Notes under the pieces: model-generated | Databases searched by the model: none | What the model was told of the DNA's origin: nothing | Seen by the model: the letters and a program-made list of their open reading frames with translations, nothing else | Translations under genes and position numbers: made by a program | Shown here: positions 9,989-19,149 of the stretch, one piece after another | Layout: the number at the start of each line of letters is the position of its first letter | Numbering within the stretch: position 1 is the stretch's first letter | Assembly: GCF_023631325.1 (NCBI RefSeq) | Contig: NZ_JALQDG010000027.1 | Location: 62,001-126,000, forward strand | DNA: 64,000 nucleotides | Source of the DNA: Caballeronia sp. INDeC2 | Lineage (GTDB): Bacteria; Pseudomonadota; Gammaproteobacteria; Burkholderiales; Burkholderiaceae | Direction of reading: 5' to 3'

Positions 9989-10660
9989 ATGGAAGATTTC
10001 GACGAAACGCTGTTCCTTGTGTGGCGAGCCAACATGAACGTGCTGGTCGGCTCGCCGGGAGGCGCTGCGCGCCTCGCGCGCATGATGAGCTTCTCGCCGA
10101 CGTTCATGAAGCTGATCGTCGCCGGTCAGCGCGATTTCAACGAGGAGTTCGTGCGCGGCATCGAGCTCGTGACCGGCCTGCCGCCGCACTGGATGGACGA
10201 GCGCCGCACCCTGGAGGAAGTCCCGCCGGACGTCCTGCGCGCAATCGACGAAGAAACCCCGATGGCCGTGTTTCGCGGCACCGCGCACCCCGCGCCGAAG
10301 CGCTCCGTGCTGCGCGGCCCGGAACCGCTGCTTTCCCAGACCGAGGCGACGCGCCGCGTCGCCGATCTCGCCCAGCAACAGGCCGAGATGAACCGCCGCG
10401 ATCTGCTGTTTCGCAAGAATCGCGAGCTGCTTTCGCAGGATTTGCGCCGCCTGGAGCGCCAGCTCGGCCTGCTTCAGGTCGAAGGGATGCAGCCGAAGGT
10501 CGACGAGCTCATCGCGTCGGACCGCATGAGCGAAGCGGCAAAAGCCGATCTGACCGGACGTCTCGAACAGATCGACAAGCACGTGAAGCTCTTACATCAG
10601 CATGTCGAGAAGCTCGTCGTGCTGCTGTCGAGCCCGGACGAGCCCGAGGCGGGTGAATAA
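9989..10660 (+). CDS. Hypothetical coiled-coil protein with helical, HTH-like N-terminus
   Basis: The chosen ATG at 9989 has GGAG seven bases upstream and gives 223 residues; the frame is open back to 9785. Residues 1-70 (LVGSPGGAARLARMMSFSPT and following helices) resemble the multi-helix DNA-binding fold of XRE-type proteins, though weakly. Residues about 105-215 form a long Gln/Glu/Arg coiled coil. The family is unknown to me; a DNA-associated or regulatory role is inference. Its stop codon abuts the stop of the convergent 53-aa gene. Confidence 0.65.
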   Translation: MEDFDETLFLVWRANMNVLVGSPGGAARLARMMSFSPTFMKLIVAGQRDFNEEFVRGIELVTGLPPHWMDERRTLEEVPPDVLRAIDEETPMAVFRGTAHPAPKRSVLRGPEPLLSQTEATRRVADLAQQQAEMNRRDLLFRKNRELLSQDLRRLERQLGLLQVEGMQPKVDELIASDRMSEAAKADLTGRLEQIDKHVKLLHQHVEKLVVLLSSPDEPEAGE

Positions 10661-10822
10661 CTACTTCTTCTTGCCGTCCCTCGGCGTGTCCGGCTCGGGG
10701 TGCACGGCGATCGGATCGCTTGCGGGAAAGGTTTCTTCCAGCGCTTCGTCGAGCAGATCCTCTTCGTTCTGCGGATTCGGCTGATCCTGTTTCGAACGTT
10801 CATCCCGGCTGGCTTTCTTCAT
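10661..10822 (-). CDS. Small acidic protein with DEALEETFPASDP motif
   Basis: A 53-residue frame from the ATG at 10822, with GGAG seven bases upstream. The middle reads DEALEETFPASDPIAV, a short motif I recognise from many small uncharacterised proteobacterial proteins, and the ends are Lys-rich (MKKASRDERSK and DGKKK). The conserved motif and good ribosome site make a chance frame unlikely. Function is unknown; it is probably cytoplasmic and unstructured. Confidence 0.75.
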   Translation of the reverse strand: MKKASRDERSKQDQPNPQNEEDLLDEALEETFPASDPIAVHPEPDTPRDGKKK

Positions 10823-10885
10823 GGTGCGCTCCGTGATGCGAAGTCATGGTCGATTCAATATAGCAGCCCCGATGCGCTCTCGCAG

Positions 10886-11950
10886 TCAGCCCTCGCGGCG
10901 GTAATCCGCGGGGCGCACGCCTGTCCACTTCCTGAACGCGCGCCGGAACGCGCTCGGCTCGGCGAAACCGAGCGCATCGGCGATCTGGGGAATCGTCTGC
11001 TGCGTGTGCGCGAGGCGCGCGATCGCGAGGTCGCGTCTCAACGCGTCCTTGATCGCCTGATAGGTCAGGCCTTCCTGCTTCAGGCGTCGCCGCAGCGTCG
11101 CCTCGGCCATATGGAGCGCCGCCGCGATGCTCTCGGCTTCGGGCCAGTCCGTCGGCGCGGTTTGCTTCAGGCGCGTCCTGATGCGTGCCGCGAGCGAATC
11201 CGGATTGCGATATTTCACGATGAAATTCGTCGGCGCGTCGCGGAGGAAGCGCTTGAGCGTCGCGGGCGTCTGCACGATGGGCAACGCCGCGCATTCCGCC
11301 GACAGATCGACGAACGAGCGCGTCTCGTTGAAACGCAGATCGTTGCAGAACATCAGGCGATATTCGTCGCTGTCGGCGGGCTCGGCGCAGCGCATATGCG
11401 CCGCCAGCACCGGAATGCGCCGCCCGACCAGCCAGCACAGCAGCCCATACACGAGGATGAAACCGGTCGCGTAGGCGAACATCGTCTTGGGCGCGCCTTT
11501 GTCGTCGAGCCAGATACGCACGTGCATATTGTCGATATCGAGCTCGAAAGTCAGCTCGTCGAGCACGAGACGCATGAAATTCGCGATGCGCCCGAGGGCC
11601 TGCGCGCCGTCGCGCGACGAAAGCGCCGCGTGGCACAGCAGCACGAAGCTGCCGCGCCGCATCGGATGCGCGTCCTGGCCGAAGAACTCGTCGTCGAGCG
11701 CGTCGGCGGTGGCGTTCCACAGCTTGCCGTACTGCACCGGCGACACGCGGGCGCGCGGCGAATCGAGCGTCGCCGGCGCGATGCCCGCCGCGGCCAGCAA
11801 ATGCTCGCGCGTGACGCCGCGCGCTTCGGCGCATCGCAACGCCGCTTCGACGAGACTCACGGAAATCGAATCGCGCTCGATCTTCTTTTTGGGACTTGGG
11901 GTTGTCACTAGGTGGCCAAAGCGCTCAGTTAGCGTGATCGTTTTGGGCAT
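10886..11950 (-). CDS. AraC family transcriptional regulator (OruR/ArgR-like)
   Basis: A 354-residue regulator. Residues about 35-220 form the arabinose-binding-like sensor seen in the OruR group (LLAAAGIAPATL, then SPVQYGKLW). The C-terminal 100 residues carry the double helix-turn-helix: AEATLRRRLKQEGLTYQAIK and IPQIADALGFAEPSAFRRAF. It is divergent from the acyl-CoA dehydrogenase operon starting at 12087, so it is probably that operon's activator, responding to a carboxylate or CoA intermediate. Confidence 0.85.
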   Translation of the reverse strand: MPKTITLTERFGHLVTTPSPKKKIERDSISVSLVEAALRCAEARGVTREHLLAAAGIAPATLDSPRARVSPVQYGKLWNATADALDDEFFGQDAHPMRRGSFVLLCHAALSSRDGAQALGRIANFMRLVLDELTFELDIDNMHVRIWLDDKGAPKTMFAYATGFILVYGLLCWLVGRRIPVLAAHMRCAEPADSDEYRLMFCNDLRFNETRSFVDLSAECAALPIVQTPATLKRFLRDAPTNFIVKYRNPDSLAARIRTRLKQTAPTDWPEAESIAAALHMAEATLRRRLKQEGLTYQAIKDALRRDLAIARLAHTQQTIPQIADALGFAEPSAFRRAFRKWTGVRPADYRREG

Positions 11951-12086
11951 CGGCTAACGTCCGGCGATTGCCTAGACTCGTGCGCTGACGGCCCATCCGC
12001 CCTTCATCGACCGACCCGGCGGCGGCCAGAAAGTGTATCCGATCGATACGGCCCGCCGCCCCAGCCCCATTCACCGAAGACGAAAC

Positions 12087-13223
12087 ATGATCGACGCATT
12101 CCTCACCGAAGAGCAGCGCATGATCCGCGACGCGGCTCGCCAGTTCGCAACCGAAGTCCTCGTGCCGAACGCGGGCCAATGGGACAAGGACGGCGCCATT
12201 CCCGATGCCGTCGTGCGGCAACTGGGCGAGCTCGGCCTGCTCGGCATGGTCGTGCCCGCCGAATTGGGCGGCACCTTCAGCGACTACACCGCCTACGCGC
12301 TCGCGATGGAAGAGATCGCCGCCGGCTGCGCGTCCTGCGCGACGTTGATGAGCGTGCACAACTCCGTCGGCTGCGGCCCGATCCTCGCCTACGGCACCGA
12401 CGCGCAAAAGGCCGAATGGCTGCCGAAGCTCGCGAGCGGCGAGATCATCGGGGCGTTTTGCCTGACGGAGCCGCAGGCCGGCTCGGAAGCGAACAACCTG
12501 CGCGTGCGCGCCGTCGAGAAAGACGGCAAGTGGGTTCTCTCCGGCAGCAAGCAGTTCGTCACGAACGGCAAGCGCGCGGGCGTGGCGATCGTCTTCGCCG
12601 TCACCGATCCCGATCAGGGCAAGCGAGGCATTTCGGCCTTCATCGTGCCGACGAACACGCCCGGTTTCAACGTCGGCGCGCCGGAGCACAAGCTCGGCAT
12701 CCGCGCGTCCGATACCTGTCCGATCACCTTCGACGATTGCGCGATTCCCGCCGACAATCTACTCGGCAAGCGCGGCGAGGGCCTCAAGATCGCGTTGTCG
12801 AATCTGGAAGGCGGACGCATCGGCATCGCGGCGCAGGCGCTCGGCATCGCGCGCGCGGCCTTCGACGCGGCGCGCGCTTATGCGAGAGAACGCGTGCAGT
12901 TCGGCAAGCCGATCCACGAACATCAATCGGTCGCGAACATGCTCGCCGACATGCAGACGCAGATCAACGCCGCGCGCCTCCTGATCCATCACGCGGCGCG
13001 CATGCGCACGGAAGGCATTGCCTGTCTGTCGGAGGCTTCGCAGGCGAAGTTGTATGCGTCGGAGATGGCCGAGCGTGTGTGTTCCGATGCGATCCAGATT
13101 CACGGCGGATACGGCTATCTCCAGGACTATCCGGTCGAGCGTCATTATCGCGATGCGCGCATCACGCAGATCTACGAAGGCACGAGCGAAGTGCAGCGGA
13201 TGGTGATCGCACGCAACGTTTGA
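12087..13223 (+). CDS. Acyl-CoA dehydrogenase (short/branched-chain type)
   Basis: This FAD flavoenzyme introduces a trans-2 double bond into acyl-CoA and passes electrons to ETF. The 378-residue length is normal. Signatures are [14 protein letters not shown] and [30 protein letters not shown] holds the catalytic Glu position. The ATG at 12087 puts [14 protein letters not shown] at the N-terminus. With the ligase and crotonase genes downstream, it fits a branched-chain (isobutyryl-CoA, valine) or related pathway; this is inference. Confidence 0.88.
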   Translation: MIDAFLTEEQRMIRDAARQFATEVLVPNAGQWDKDGAIPDAVVRQLGELGLLGMVVPAELGGTFSDYTAYALAMEEIAAGCASCATLMSVHNSVGCGPILAYGTDAQKAEWLPKLASGEIIGAFCLTEPQAGSEANNLRVRAVEKDGKWVLSGSKQFVTNGKRAGVAIVFAVTDPDQGKRGISAFIVPTNTPGFNVGAPEHKLGIRASDTCPITFDDCAIPADNLLGKRGEGLKIALSNLEGGRIGIAAQALGIARAAFDAARAYARERVQFGKPIHEHQSVANMLADMQTQINAARLLIHHAARMRTEGIACLSEASQAKLYASEMAERVCSDAIQIHGGYGYLQDYPVERHYRDARITQIYEGTSEVQRMVIARNV

Positions 13224-13252
13224 CTCGCGCTTAAAAAACGACAGGAGACGCA

Positions 13253-14959
13253 ATGAACGACGCCCACGCTTTCATCGAAGCACGAGACTTTCTGTTTGCT
13301 CATCGCACCGATTACGACACCGCGTATCGCGACTTCAAATGGCCGTCGCTCGATCGTTTCAACTGGGCGCTCGACTATTTCGACCCGATGGCGCGCGGCA
13401 ACGATGCGCCCGCGCTGCATATCGTCGACGAAAGCGGCGGCGAGACGCGTCTTTCGTTCGCGCAGATGAGCGAGCGTTCCGCGCGCGTCGCGAATCATCT
13501 GCGTGGGCTGAACGTGAAGCGCGGCGAGCGCATCCTTTTGATGCTGCCGAACCGCGTCGAGCTTTGGGAAACGATGCTCGCCGCGATGAAGCTCGGCGCG
13601 ATCGTGCTGCCCGCGACCACGCAGCTCGCGCCCGCCGATCTGCGCGATCGCATCGCGCTCGGCGGCGTGCAGCACGTGATCGTCGATACGGCCGAGACGC
13701 CGAAGTTCCATGACATCGATGTGCCCGGATTGCGCATCGCCGTGGGCGGCGCGAAGGAGGGGTGGCTCGCGTACGAAGCGGCTTACGACGCCTCGCCAGA
13801 ATTCGTTTCGGATGCCGTAACGAACGCTAGCGATCCGTATTTGCTGTATTTCACGTCGGGCACGACGTCGAAGCCGAAGCTCGTCGCGCATACGCATCAG
13901 AGCTATCCGGTCGGCCATCTGTCGACGATGTACTGGATCGGCCTCCAGCCCGGCGACGTGCACTGGAACATCAGCTCGCCCGGCTGGGCCAAGCATGCGT
14001 GGAGCTGCTTCTTTGCGCCCTGGAATGCGCAGGCGTGCGTGTTTATCTACAACTTCAGCCGTTTCGATGCGGCCCGCGCGCTCGACGTGCTCGTCCGGCA
14101 CGAAGTCACGACGCTCTGCGCGCCGCCGACCGTGTGGCGCATGCTCGTGCAGGAGCCGCTCGCATCGTACGACGTGAAGCTGCGCGAGATCGTCGGCGCG
14201 GGCGAGCCGCTCAATCCCGAGGTCGTCGAGCGAGTGCAGGCGGCCTGGGGCGTGCCGATCCGCGACGGCTACGGCCAGACCGAAACCACCGCGCAGATCG
14301 CGAACACGCCGGGTCAGCGGCTCGTGCCGGGCTCGATGGGCCGCCCGCTGCCGGGTTATCGCGTGACGCTTCTCGATCCGGACGGCAACGCGGCGGAGGA
14401 AGGCGAGATCGCGCTCGTGCTGGATCCGCCGCCGCTCGGCCTGATGACCGGTTACGCCGACAATCCCAAGGCCACCGAGAACGCGATGCACGGCGGTTTC
14501 TATCGCACGTCGGATGTCGCGGCGCGCGGCGCGGACGGCTACTTCGTCTATGTCGGCCGCGCGGACGACGTGTTCAAGTCGTCGGATTACCGGTTGAGCC
14601 CGTTCGAGCTGGAGAGCGTGCTGATCGAGCACGAGGCGATCGCGGAAGCGGCCGTCGTGCCGAGCCCGGATCCGCTGCGGCTGTCGGTGCCGAAGGCGTT
14701 CGTCACGCTGCGCCACGGCTATTCCATCGGGCCGGAGCTCGCCAAGAGCGTGTTCGCGTTTTCACGCGAGCGGCTCGCGCCCTACAAGCGCATTCGCCGT
14801 CTGGAATTCGCGGAATTGCCGAAGACGATTTCCGGCAAGATCCGGCGCGTCGATTTGCGCAGACAGGAAATCGCGCGCACGCAGGACGGCGCGCGCGGCG
14901 AGTTCGAGTTCTGGGAAGAGGATTTTCCGGAGCTGCGTCAGGCCAGCAAAGCCGACTAA
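13253..14959 (+). CDS. AMP-dependent acyl-CoA ligase
   Basis: A 568-residue adenylate-forming enzyme that activates a carboxylic acid to its CoA thioester. Motifs visible are the phosphate loop YFTSGTTSKPKLV, the adenine region DGYGQTETT, the hinge VGRADDVFKSSDYR and the catalytic C-terminal Lys in LPKTISGKIRR. The size and SSPGWAKHAWS region resemble medium-chain acyl/benzoate-CoA ligases. It lies 29 bases after the dehydrogenase with AGGAG before the ATG, so it is co-transcribed and likely feeds that pathway. Confidence 0.85.
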   Translation: MNDAHAFIEARDFLFAHRTDYDTAYRDFKWPSLDRFNWALDYFDPMARGNDAPALHIVDESGGETRLSFAQMSERSARVANHLRGLNVKRGERILLMLPNRVELWETMLAAMKLGAIVLPATTQLAPADLRDRIALGGVQHVIVDTAETPKFHDIDVPGLRIAVGGAKEGWLAYEAAYDASPEFVSDAVTNASDPYLLYFTSGTTSKPKLVAHTHQSYPVGHLSTMYWIGLQPGDVHWNISSPGWAKHAWSCFFAPWNAQACVFIYNFSRFDAARALDVLVRHEVTTLCAPPTVWRMLVQEPLASYDVKLREIVGAGEPLNPEVVERVQAAWGVPIRDGYGQTETTAQIANTPGQRLVPGSMGRPLPGYRVTLLDPDGNAAEEGEIALVLDPPPLGLMTGYADNPKATENAMHGGFYRTSDVAARGADGYFVYVGRADDVFKSSDYRLSPFELESVLIEHEAIAEAAVVPSPDPLRLSVPKAFVTLRHGYSIGPELAKSVFAFSRERLAPYKRIRRLEFAELPKTISGKIRRVDLRRQEIARTQDGARGEFEFWEEDFPELRQASKAD

Positions 14960-14975
14960 AAAAGGAATCCCCGCG

Positions 14976-15152
14976 ATGATCGAAGCCACGCGCGACGGCG
15001 GGACCGTCACGATTCGTCTCGCCCGTCCGCCGGCCAACGCCTTCACTGCCGATGGCCTCGCGACGTTGCAGGAAACCGTCGAAAGCCTCGACCGCGATGC
15101 GAACGTGCGCGCGATCGTCGTGACGGGCACAGGCCCGAAGTTCTTCAGCGCC
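14976..15152 (+). pseudogene. Truncated enoyl-CoA hydratase (N-terminal fragment)
   Basis: The ATG at 14976 begins a typical crotonase N-terminus of about 58 residues: TVTIRLARPPANAFTADGL, then VRAIVVTGTGPKFFSA. Where the family continues GADL, the sequence turns abruptly at about 15150 into DNA that encodes a different crotonase in another frame. The oxyanion-hole GGG region, catalytic residues and C-terminus are all absent. The frame continues to 16817 only by reading out of frame through the next gene. It looks like a deletion remnant rather than a functional enzyme. Confidence 0.75.
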
Positions 15153-16008
15153 GTGGCTGAAATTCTTCATCGACGAATATCGGCTCGATTTCACGGTGCA
15201 TCGTTTTGCGAAGCCCGTGATCGCGCTGATGGACGGCATCGTGATGGGCGGCGGCATGGGGCTCGCGCAGGGCGCGGCACTGCGCATCGCGACCGAGCGT
15301 ACGCGCATGGCGATGCCCGAGACGCGCATCGGCCTGTTGCCCGATGTCGGCGCGACGCATTTTCTGCGCGTGCTGCCGCGCGATCTCGCGCTTTACGTCG
15401 GCCTGACGGGCGCGCGTCTTTCAGGCGCCGATGCGACGCGCGCCGGACTCGCGGACGAATGCGTGCCGTCGGCATGGCTGCGCGGTTTCATCGAACGCCT
15501 CGAAACGATGCGCTGGGACGATGCGCAGGACGCAATGACGCAATTGAAGCGCGTGTTCGTGCCGGCCGCGAACATCGAACGTCACGCGCCGCTCGGCGAT
15601 ATCCGCGCGCACATCAAGCGCCATTTCGGCGTGTGCGCAACGGGCGGCGTGGAGCGCATTGCCGCGTCGCTCTCGACGGACGATTCGGACTGGGCGCGCG
15701 CGACGCTCGCCACGCTCGAAAGCCATTCGCCGACGATGCTCGAAGTGACGTGTCACGCGCTCTTGCGCGGCCGTCAGATGACGCTTGCGGATTGCTTTCG
15801 CATGGAGTTGGGCGTCGTGTACCGCGCAATCGACGACGGCGATTTCATCGAAGGCGTGCGCGCGCTCATCATCGACAAGGACGAGCGGCCGCGTTTCGCG
15901 CCGACCACGCTCGCGCAGGTGCGGGCGGAGCGCGTGCAGCACTTTCTCTCGTCGCCGTGGCGCAAGGAGATGCATCCGCTCGCGGACTTGGGGCGCGTGA
16001 TCTCCTGA
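15153..16008 (+). pseudogene. 5'-truncated 3-hydroxyisobutyryl-CoA hydrolase (HIBCH-type crotonase)
   Basis: From the TGG at 15154 the reading frame gives WLKFFIDEYRLDF, then FAKPVIALMDGIVMGGGMGL and MAMPETRIGLLPDVGATHFL. These are hallmarks of 3-hydroxyisobutyryl-CoA hydrolase (valine catabolism). About 284 residues remain of a usual 350-385, so roughly the first 70-100 are missing, including the first oxyanion-hole strand and CAGGD-like motif. A GTG at 15196 could restart translation, but the product would lack the N-terminal part of the active site. The 3' end is intact. Confidence 0.8.
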
Positions 16009-16106
16009 CGAAATCGCAAGCAAATGTTTCCGCGGCGAACCGGCGAAATGGCCGATGGTCGAACCGGGCTTATCGATCATCGGACAATTCAAGAGGGGAA
16101 CCGACC

Positions 16107-16817
16107 ATGCCGAACCGTACGTCACGGATCGCAGTTTTGTCGGCCGGCATCGCATTCGCGTTGATCGCACCGGCTGCATCGTATGCACAACTCAATCTCC
16201 AGCAGTTCGGCTTCGGCAGCGGCAAGGCCGATGTGGCGGCGGGCGCGAACGGCGCGGCGCAGCCTTCCGCGCTGAACTCGCTCGTGCAGGGCTATCTCGG
16301 CGCGAACCAGCAAGTGCTCTCGGGGCAATCGAATCTCGCATCGGCGATGGGCATGTCGAGCGTCGCGAGCCAGGCGCAATCGGCGGCGGGTCTGCTGTCG
16401 GGCGCATCCGGCGGCAGCGGCGTACCGAGCACGAGCGTGCTGTCGCAACTCGGCGGCACGCAGCAGAGCGTGTCGCAATCGTTGATGCAGGCGTTATCGA
16501 ACGGCGCCACGCCGCCAGCGACGGCCGCGAGCAAGCAAAGTTTCAGCGACGGCCTCGCCTCGCTCGGGCAGGGCGTGAAGCAGTACGCCGGTCTGCAATC
16601 GAATCTCGGCTCGGTGACGAATTCGATGAACATGTCATCGTTGCTGCAGGCGGGTTCGAATCCGGCGACCGCGCAGGCCGCGAGCTATATCGCGCAATCC
16701 GCGCCGGGACAGTTGCAATCGCTGGTGCAGACGCTCACGCAAGCGGTTCAGTACGCGAAGACCAACGGCATCTCGGTGCCGTCCGTGGCTTCATCGGCAT
16801 TGAGCGGCGTGAAGTGA
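16107..16817 (+). CDS. Exported Ser/Gln/Ala-rich low-complexity protein
   Basis: A 236-residue protein starting at the ATG at 16107, preceded by GAGGGG. A clear signal peptide (IAVLSAGIAFALIAPAASYA) is followed by a polar, helical, low-complexity body rich in Ser, Gln, Ala, Gly and Asn (for example SVASQAQSAAGLLSG and SVTNSMNMSSLLQAG). There are no cysteines in the mature part. I do not recognise the family; a secreted or surface role is inferred. A terminator follows. Confidence 0.7.
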   Translation: MPNRTSRIAVLSAGIAFALIAPAASYAQLNLQQFGFGSGKADVAAGANGAAQPSALNSLVQGYLGANQQVLSGQSNLASAMGMSSVASQAQSAAGLLSGASGGSGVPSTSVLSQLGGTQQSVSQSLMQALSNGATPPATAASKQSFSDGLASLGQGVKQYAGLQSNLGSVTNSMNMSSLLQAGSNPATAQAASYIAQSAPGQLQSLVQTLTQAVQYAKTNGISVPSVASSALSGVK

Positions 16818-16839
16818 CGCGTGTTTGACGCGCAAAAAG

Positions 16840-16877
16840 AAAAGCGGCGGGCTCGTTACAGCGCCACGCCGCTTTTT
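16840..16877 (+). terminator. Intrinsic terminator after the exported Ser/Gln-rich gene
   Basis: AAAAGCGGCG pairs with CGCCGCTTTT across a 17-base loop and is followed by T residues. The A-rich left flank could also serve the convergent DUF6572 gene. Confidence 0.75.
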
Positions 16878-16903
16878 CGTTCGATTGCGCAGGGTGATTC
16901 GCT

Positions 16904-17446
16904 TCAGTGCGTGGCCGCCTGGCGCATCACGAGACGCCTGAGCAGGGGCAGCGCTTGCGGTCGCCGTGTTTTCGGCGCGAGAGGCGGCAGATACGAGATA
17001 TCGGCGACATCCGCGAGCTGTTGCGTGAGCGGGTCCGGGTCGAGCACTTCGAGCGCGGGCGGCTCGACCGGCTCCGCGTTGACGTGCTCCGGCTTGTCGA
17101 CCGTGATGCCGAGCGAATGACGGACGTCCACGCCGCGAATGTGCGTCTTGTAACCGGCGTCGGCCAACAGGCGCTCGCGCGATTTCCAGAACTCGACCCC
17201 GGACGGCGTCATGGGATGCATCGACACATATTCGATGACGATCTCGTAGCCGCGGACTTTCGGATAATTCAACAGCAATTTTCCCGAACGAATGTAACGG
17301 ATATAGCGGTCGATCTTCTTCGTGAGCAAATCCTGATGCTCCTTTTCATCGCGCCAGTCGAGATCATCGAAGAGTCCGACATATACGCGCCTGAAAAGAA
17401 TATTCACTCCGATGTAGTCGACGGCGTCCACGTCACGCAAAGACAT
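16904..17446 (-). CDS. DUF6572-like hypothetical protein
   Basis: The ATG at 17446 has AGGGG eight bases upstream and gives 180 residues (MSLRDVDAVDYIGVN). The N-terminal 110 residues contain VYVGLFDDLDWRDEKEHQ, TKKIDRYIRYIRSGKLL and a strand-rich continuation, matching my recollection of DUF6572. The C-terminal 60 residues are Pro-rich and probably disordered, ending in a basic tail. Function unknown. The DNA directly upstream (17447-17633) is A+T-richer than its surroundings. Confidence 0.7.
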   Translation of the reverse strand: MSLRDVDAVDYIGVNILFRRVYVGLFDDLDWRDEKEHQDLLTKKIDRYIRYIRSGKLLLNYPKVRGYEIVIEYVSMHPMTPSGVEFWKSRERLLADAGYKTHIRGVDVRHSLGITVDKPEHVNAEPVEPPALEVLDPDPLTQQLADVADISYLPPLAPKTRRPQALPLLRRLVMRQAATH

Positions 17447-17633
17447 GGTCAATCCCCTGCGCCCTCAAACGGGCAAATAGCAATGGAATGCATTGTAACG
17501 GAAAGCCATCGTTGAATAATCGCGAAACACCCTATTAACTCGGATGAAATCTCATTTTCGTAAGAATCCGAATTCTCAATTTAAGCCAAATCCGCTTGTT
17601 GAGAACAAAATTAACAAAGCGTGAATATATTCA

Positions 17634-18809
17634 TCAATTAGGCCTGTCTCCTCTATGCATCGCGAGATCCGGTGTGGACGGGGCTTTCGCGATTTCTTCG
17701 TTACTCATCGCCTCGACTTGCGGGAGCGGCGGCTGTTCGTTGATCCACGCGTTCAGAATCGTCGATGTCACCGCAAGTATTACAGGGCCGATAAATAATC
17801 CGACTATTCCGAATGCAAACATGCCGCCGAGCACGCCGGAAAGAATAAGCAGCATCGACAGATTCACGCCGCGCTTGATGAGCAGCGGCCGCAGGAAGTT
17901 GTCGAGCATCGCGATCATGATCGACCACACGAGCAGCAGCGACGCGGCAACATGCGAGCCGTGCCAGAAAAGGAACGCGACGCCGCCGAGCAGCGGCAGC
18001 AGCGGGCCGATCTGCGCGAGGCACAGCATCAGCATGACGGCCGTGATGATGCCCGCGGCCGGCACGCCCGCGACCGCGAGCCCGATGCCGCCGAGCGCGG
18101 ACTGCGTGACCGCCGTCACGACGATGCCGAGCGCCACCGCGCGGATCGCGAGGCCGGCGAGCTTGACGGCTTCCGCGCCACGCTGCGCGGCGATGCGCGT
18201 CGCGAAGCGCGTGACGAAGCGTCCGGCCGCCTCGCCGTTCATGTACAGGATCCCGGCGATGATGATGGTGATGACCATGTGCATCACGAACACGCCGACG
18301 ACGGCCGCATGCGACAGCATCCAGCGCGCGGCGATGGTCACGTAGGGCTCGAGCTTCGCGAGCAGGCCGCCGGGGCCGGCATCGGAGAGCGACTGCCATT
18401 CGTGCGCGATGCGCGCGCCCGCGAGCGGAATGTCGTGGACCCAGCCGGGCGGCGGCGGCAGCGCGTAGGACGGCAGGCTCTTGATTGCCGCCATGATCTC
18501 GCCGCCATGCAGCGCGAGCGTCGAAATGGCTTGGTAGAGCGGCAGCACGATGACGATCAGGAGAATCAGCAGCATCACGGTCGTCGCGATCCAGCGGCGG
18601 TTCCCGCAGCGGCGCTGCACGGCGCGCATGAGCGGCCAGGTCGCGACGACGATCGTCGTCGCCCAGATGAGCCCCGGCAGGAACGGGCGCAGGACGTAGA
18701 GGCTGCCGACCGTGAGCGCGGTCAGGATCGTGATGATGAGCAGGATGCGCGCGATATCCACCGGCTGGCGTGGATTCGGGTTCGGCTGCCCGTTGTACGG
18801 GATTGGCAT
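17634..18809 (-). CDS. AI-2E family transporter (YdiK/PerM-like)
   Basis: A 391-residue integral membrane protein with about eight hydrophobic segments. The N-terminal pair (ARILLIITILTALTVGSLYV, then LPGLIWATTIVVATWPLM) and the C-terminal block DNFLRPLLIKRG followed by GMFAFGIVGLFIGP are diagnostic of the AI-2E/UPF0118 family. Members export or take up small molecules or act as Na+/H+ antiporters. YdiK is the closest fit by length. The ATG at 18809 removes a non-homologous upstream extension. Confidence 0.85.
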   Translation of the reverse strand: MPIPYNGQPNPNPRQPVDIARILLIITILTALTVGSLYVLRPFLPGLIWATTIVVATWPLMRAVQRRCGNRRWIATTVMLLILLIVIVLPLYQAISTLALHGGEIMAAIKSLPSYALPPPPGWVHDIPLAGARIAHEWQSLSDAGPGGLLAKLEPYVTIAARWMLSHAAVVGVFVMHMVITIIIAGILYMNGEAAGRFVTRFATRIAAQRGAEAVKLAGLAIRAVALGIVVTAVTQSALGGIGLAVAGVPAAGIITAVMLMLCLAQIGPLLPLLGGVAFLFWHGSHVAASLLLVWSIMIAMLDNFLRPLLIKRGVNLSMLLILSGVLGGMFAFGIVGLFIGPVILAVTSTILNAWINEQPPLPQVEAMSNEEIAKAPSTPDLAMHRGDRPN

Positions 18810-19149
18810 GGTGCGTCCGGATGAAAGTGATGATCGATGCGGCGCCCGGATACGGACACGGCGCGCAACGAGAGATGAACAAGCGATAAGCGAAAGCCGG
18901 CGATCCGGCAAGCCGCTTCGGCGTAACGGGCGCAATCATAACGGCACTCAATCCATACTACTAAAAATCCGCGCGCGCCTGACCCTGAGATACCCTTCGT
19001 TCGCTGCGTGACGCATCGAACGCAGTCTTTGCAGGAAATCTGGCAATGCGTTCTTTAATTGCCTATTCTTTTTTGCGGGCGCCGAAGAGGGCACGCAATG
19101 CTCCGCCGCGCACCACGAGGACGACACAAGAACGATTTGGGAGACTGAC
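18810..19149. other. Intergenic region upstream of the PQQ dehydrogenase
   Basis: About 340 bases between the divergent transporter and dehydrogenase genes. An A+T-richer block lies around 18940-18970 and 19040-19075, plausible for promoters. The ribosome site GGGAG precedes the ATG at 19150. No RNA gene or clear operator was seen. Confidence 0.4.

Noticed and set aside
14976..16817. A single 613-codon open frame spanning the crotonase region and the next gene
   Set aside because: It starts in the hydratase fragment, runs out of frame through the HIBCH-like sequence and re-enters the frame of the exported Ser/Gln-rich gene. The middle has no crotonase character, so it is not one protein.
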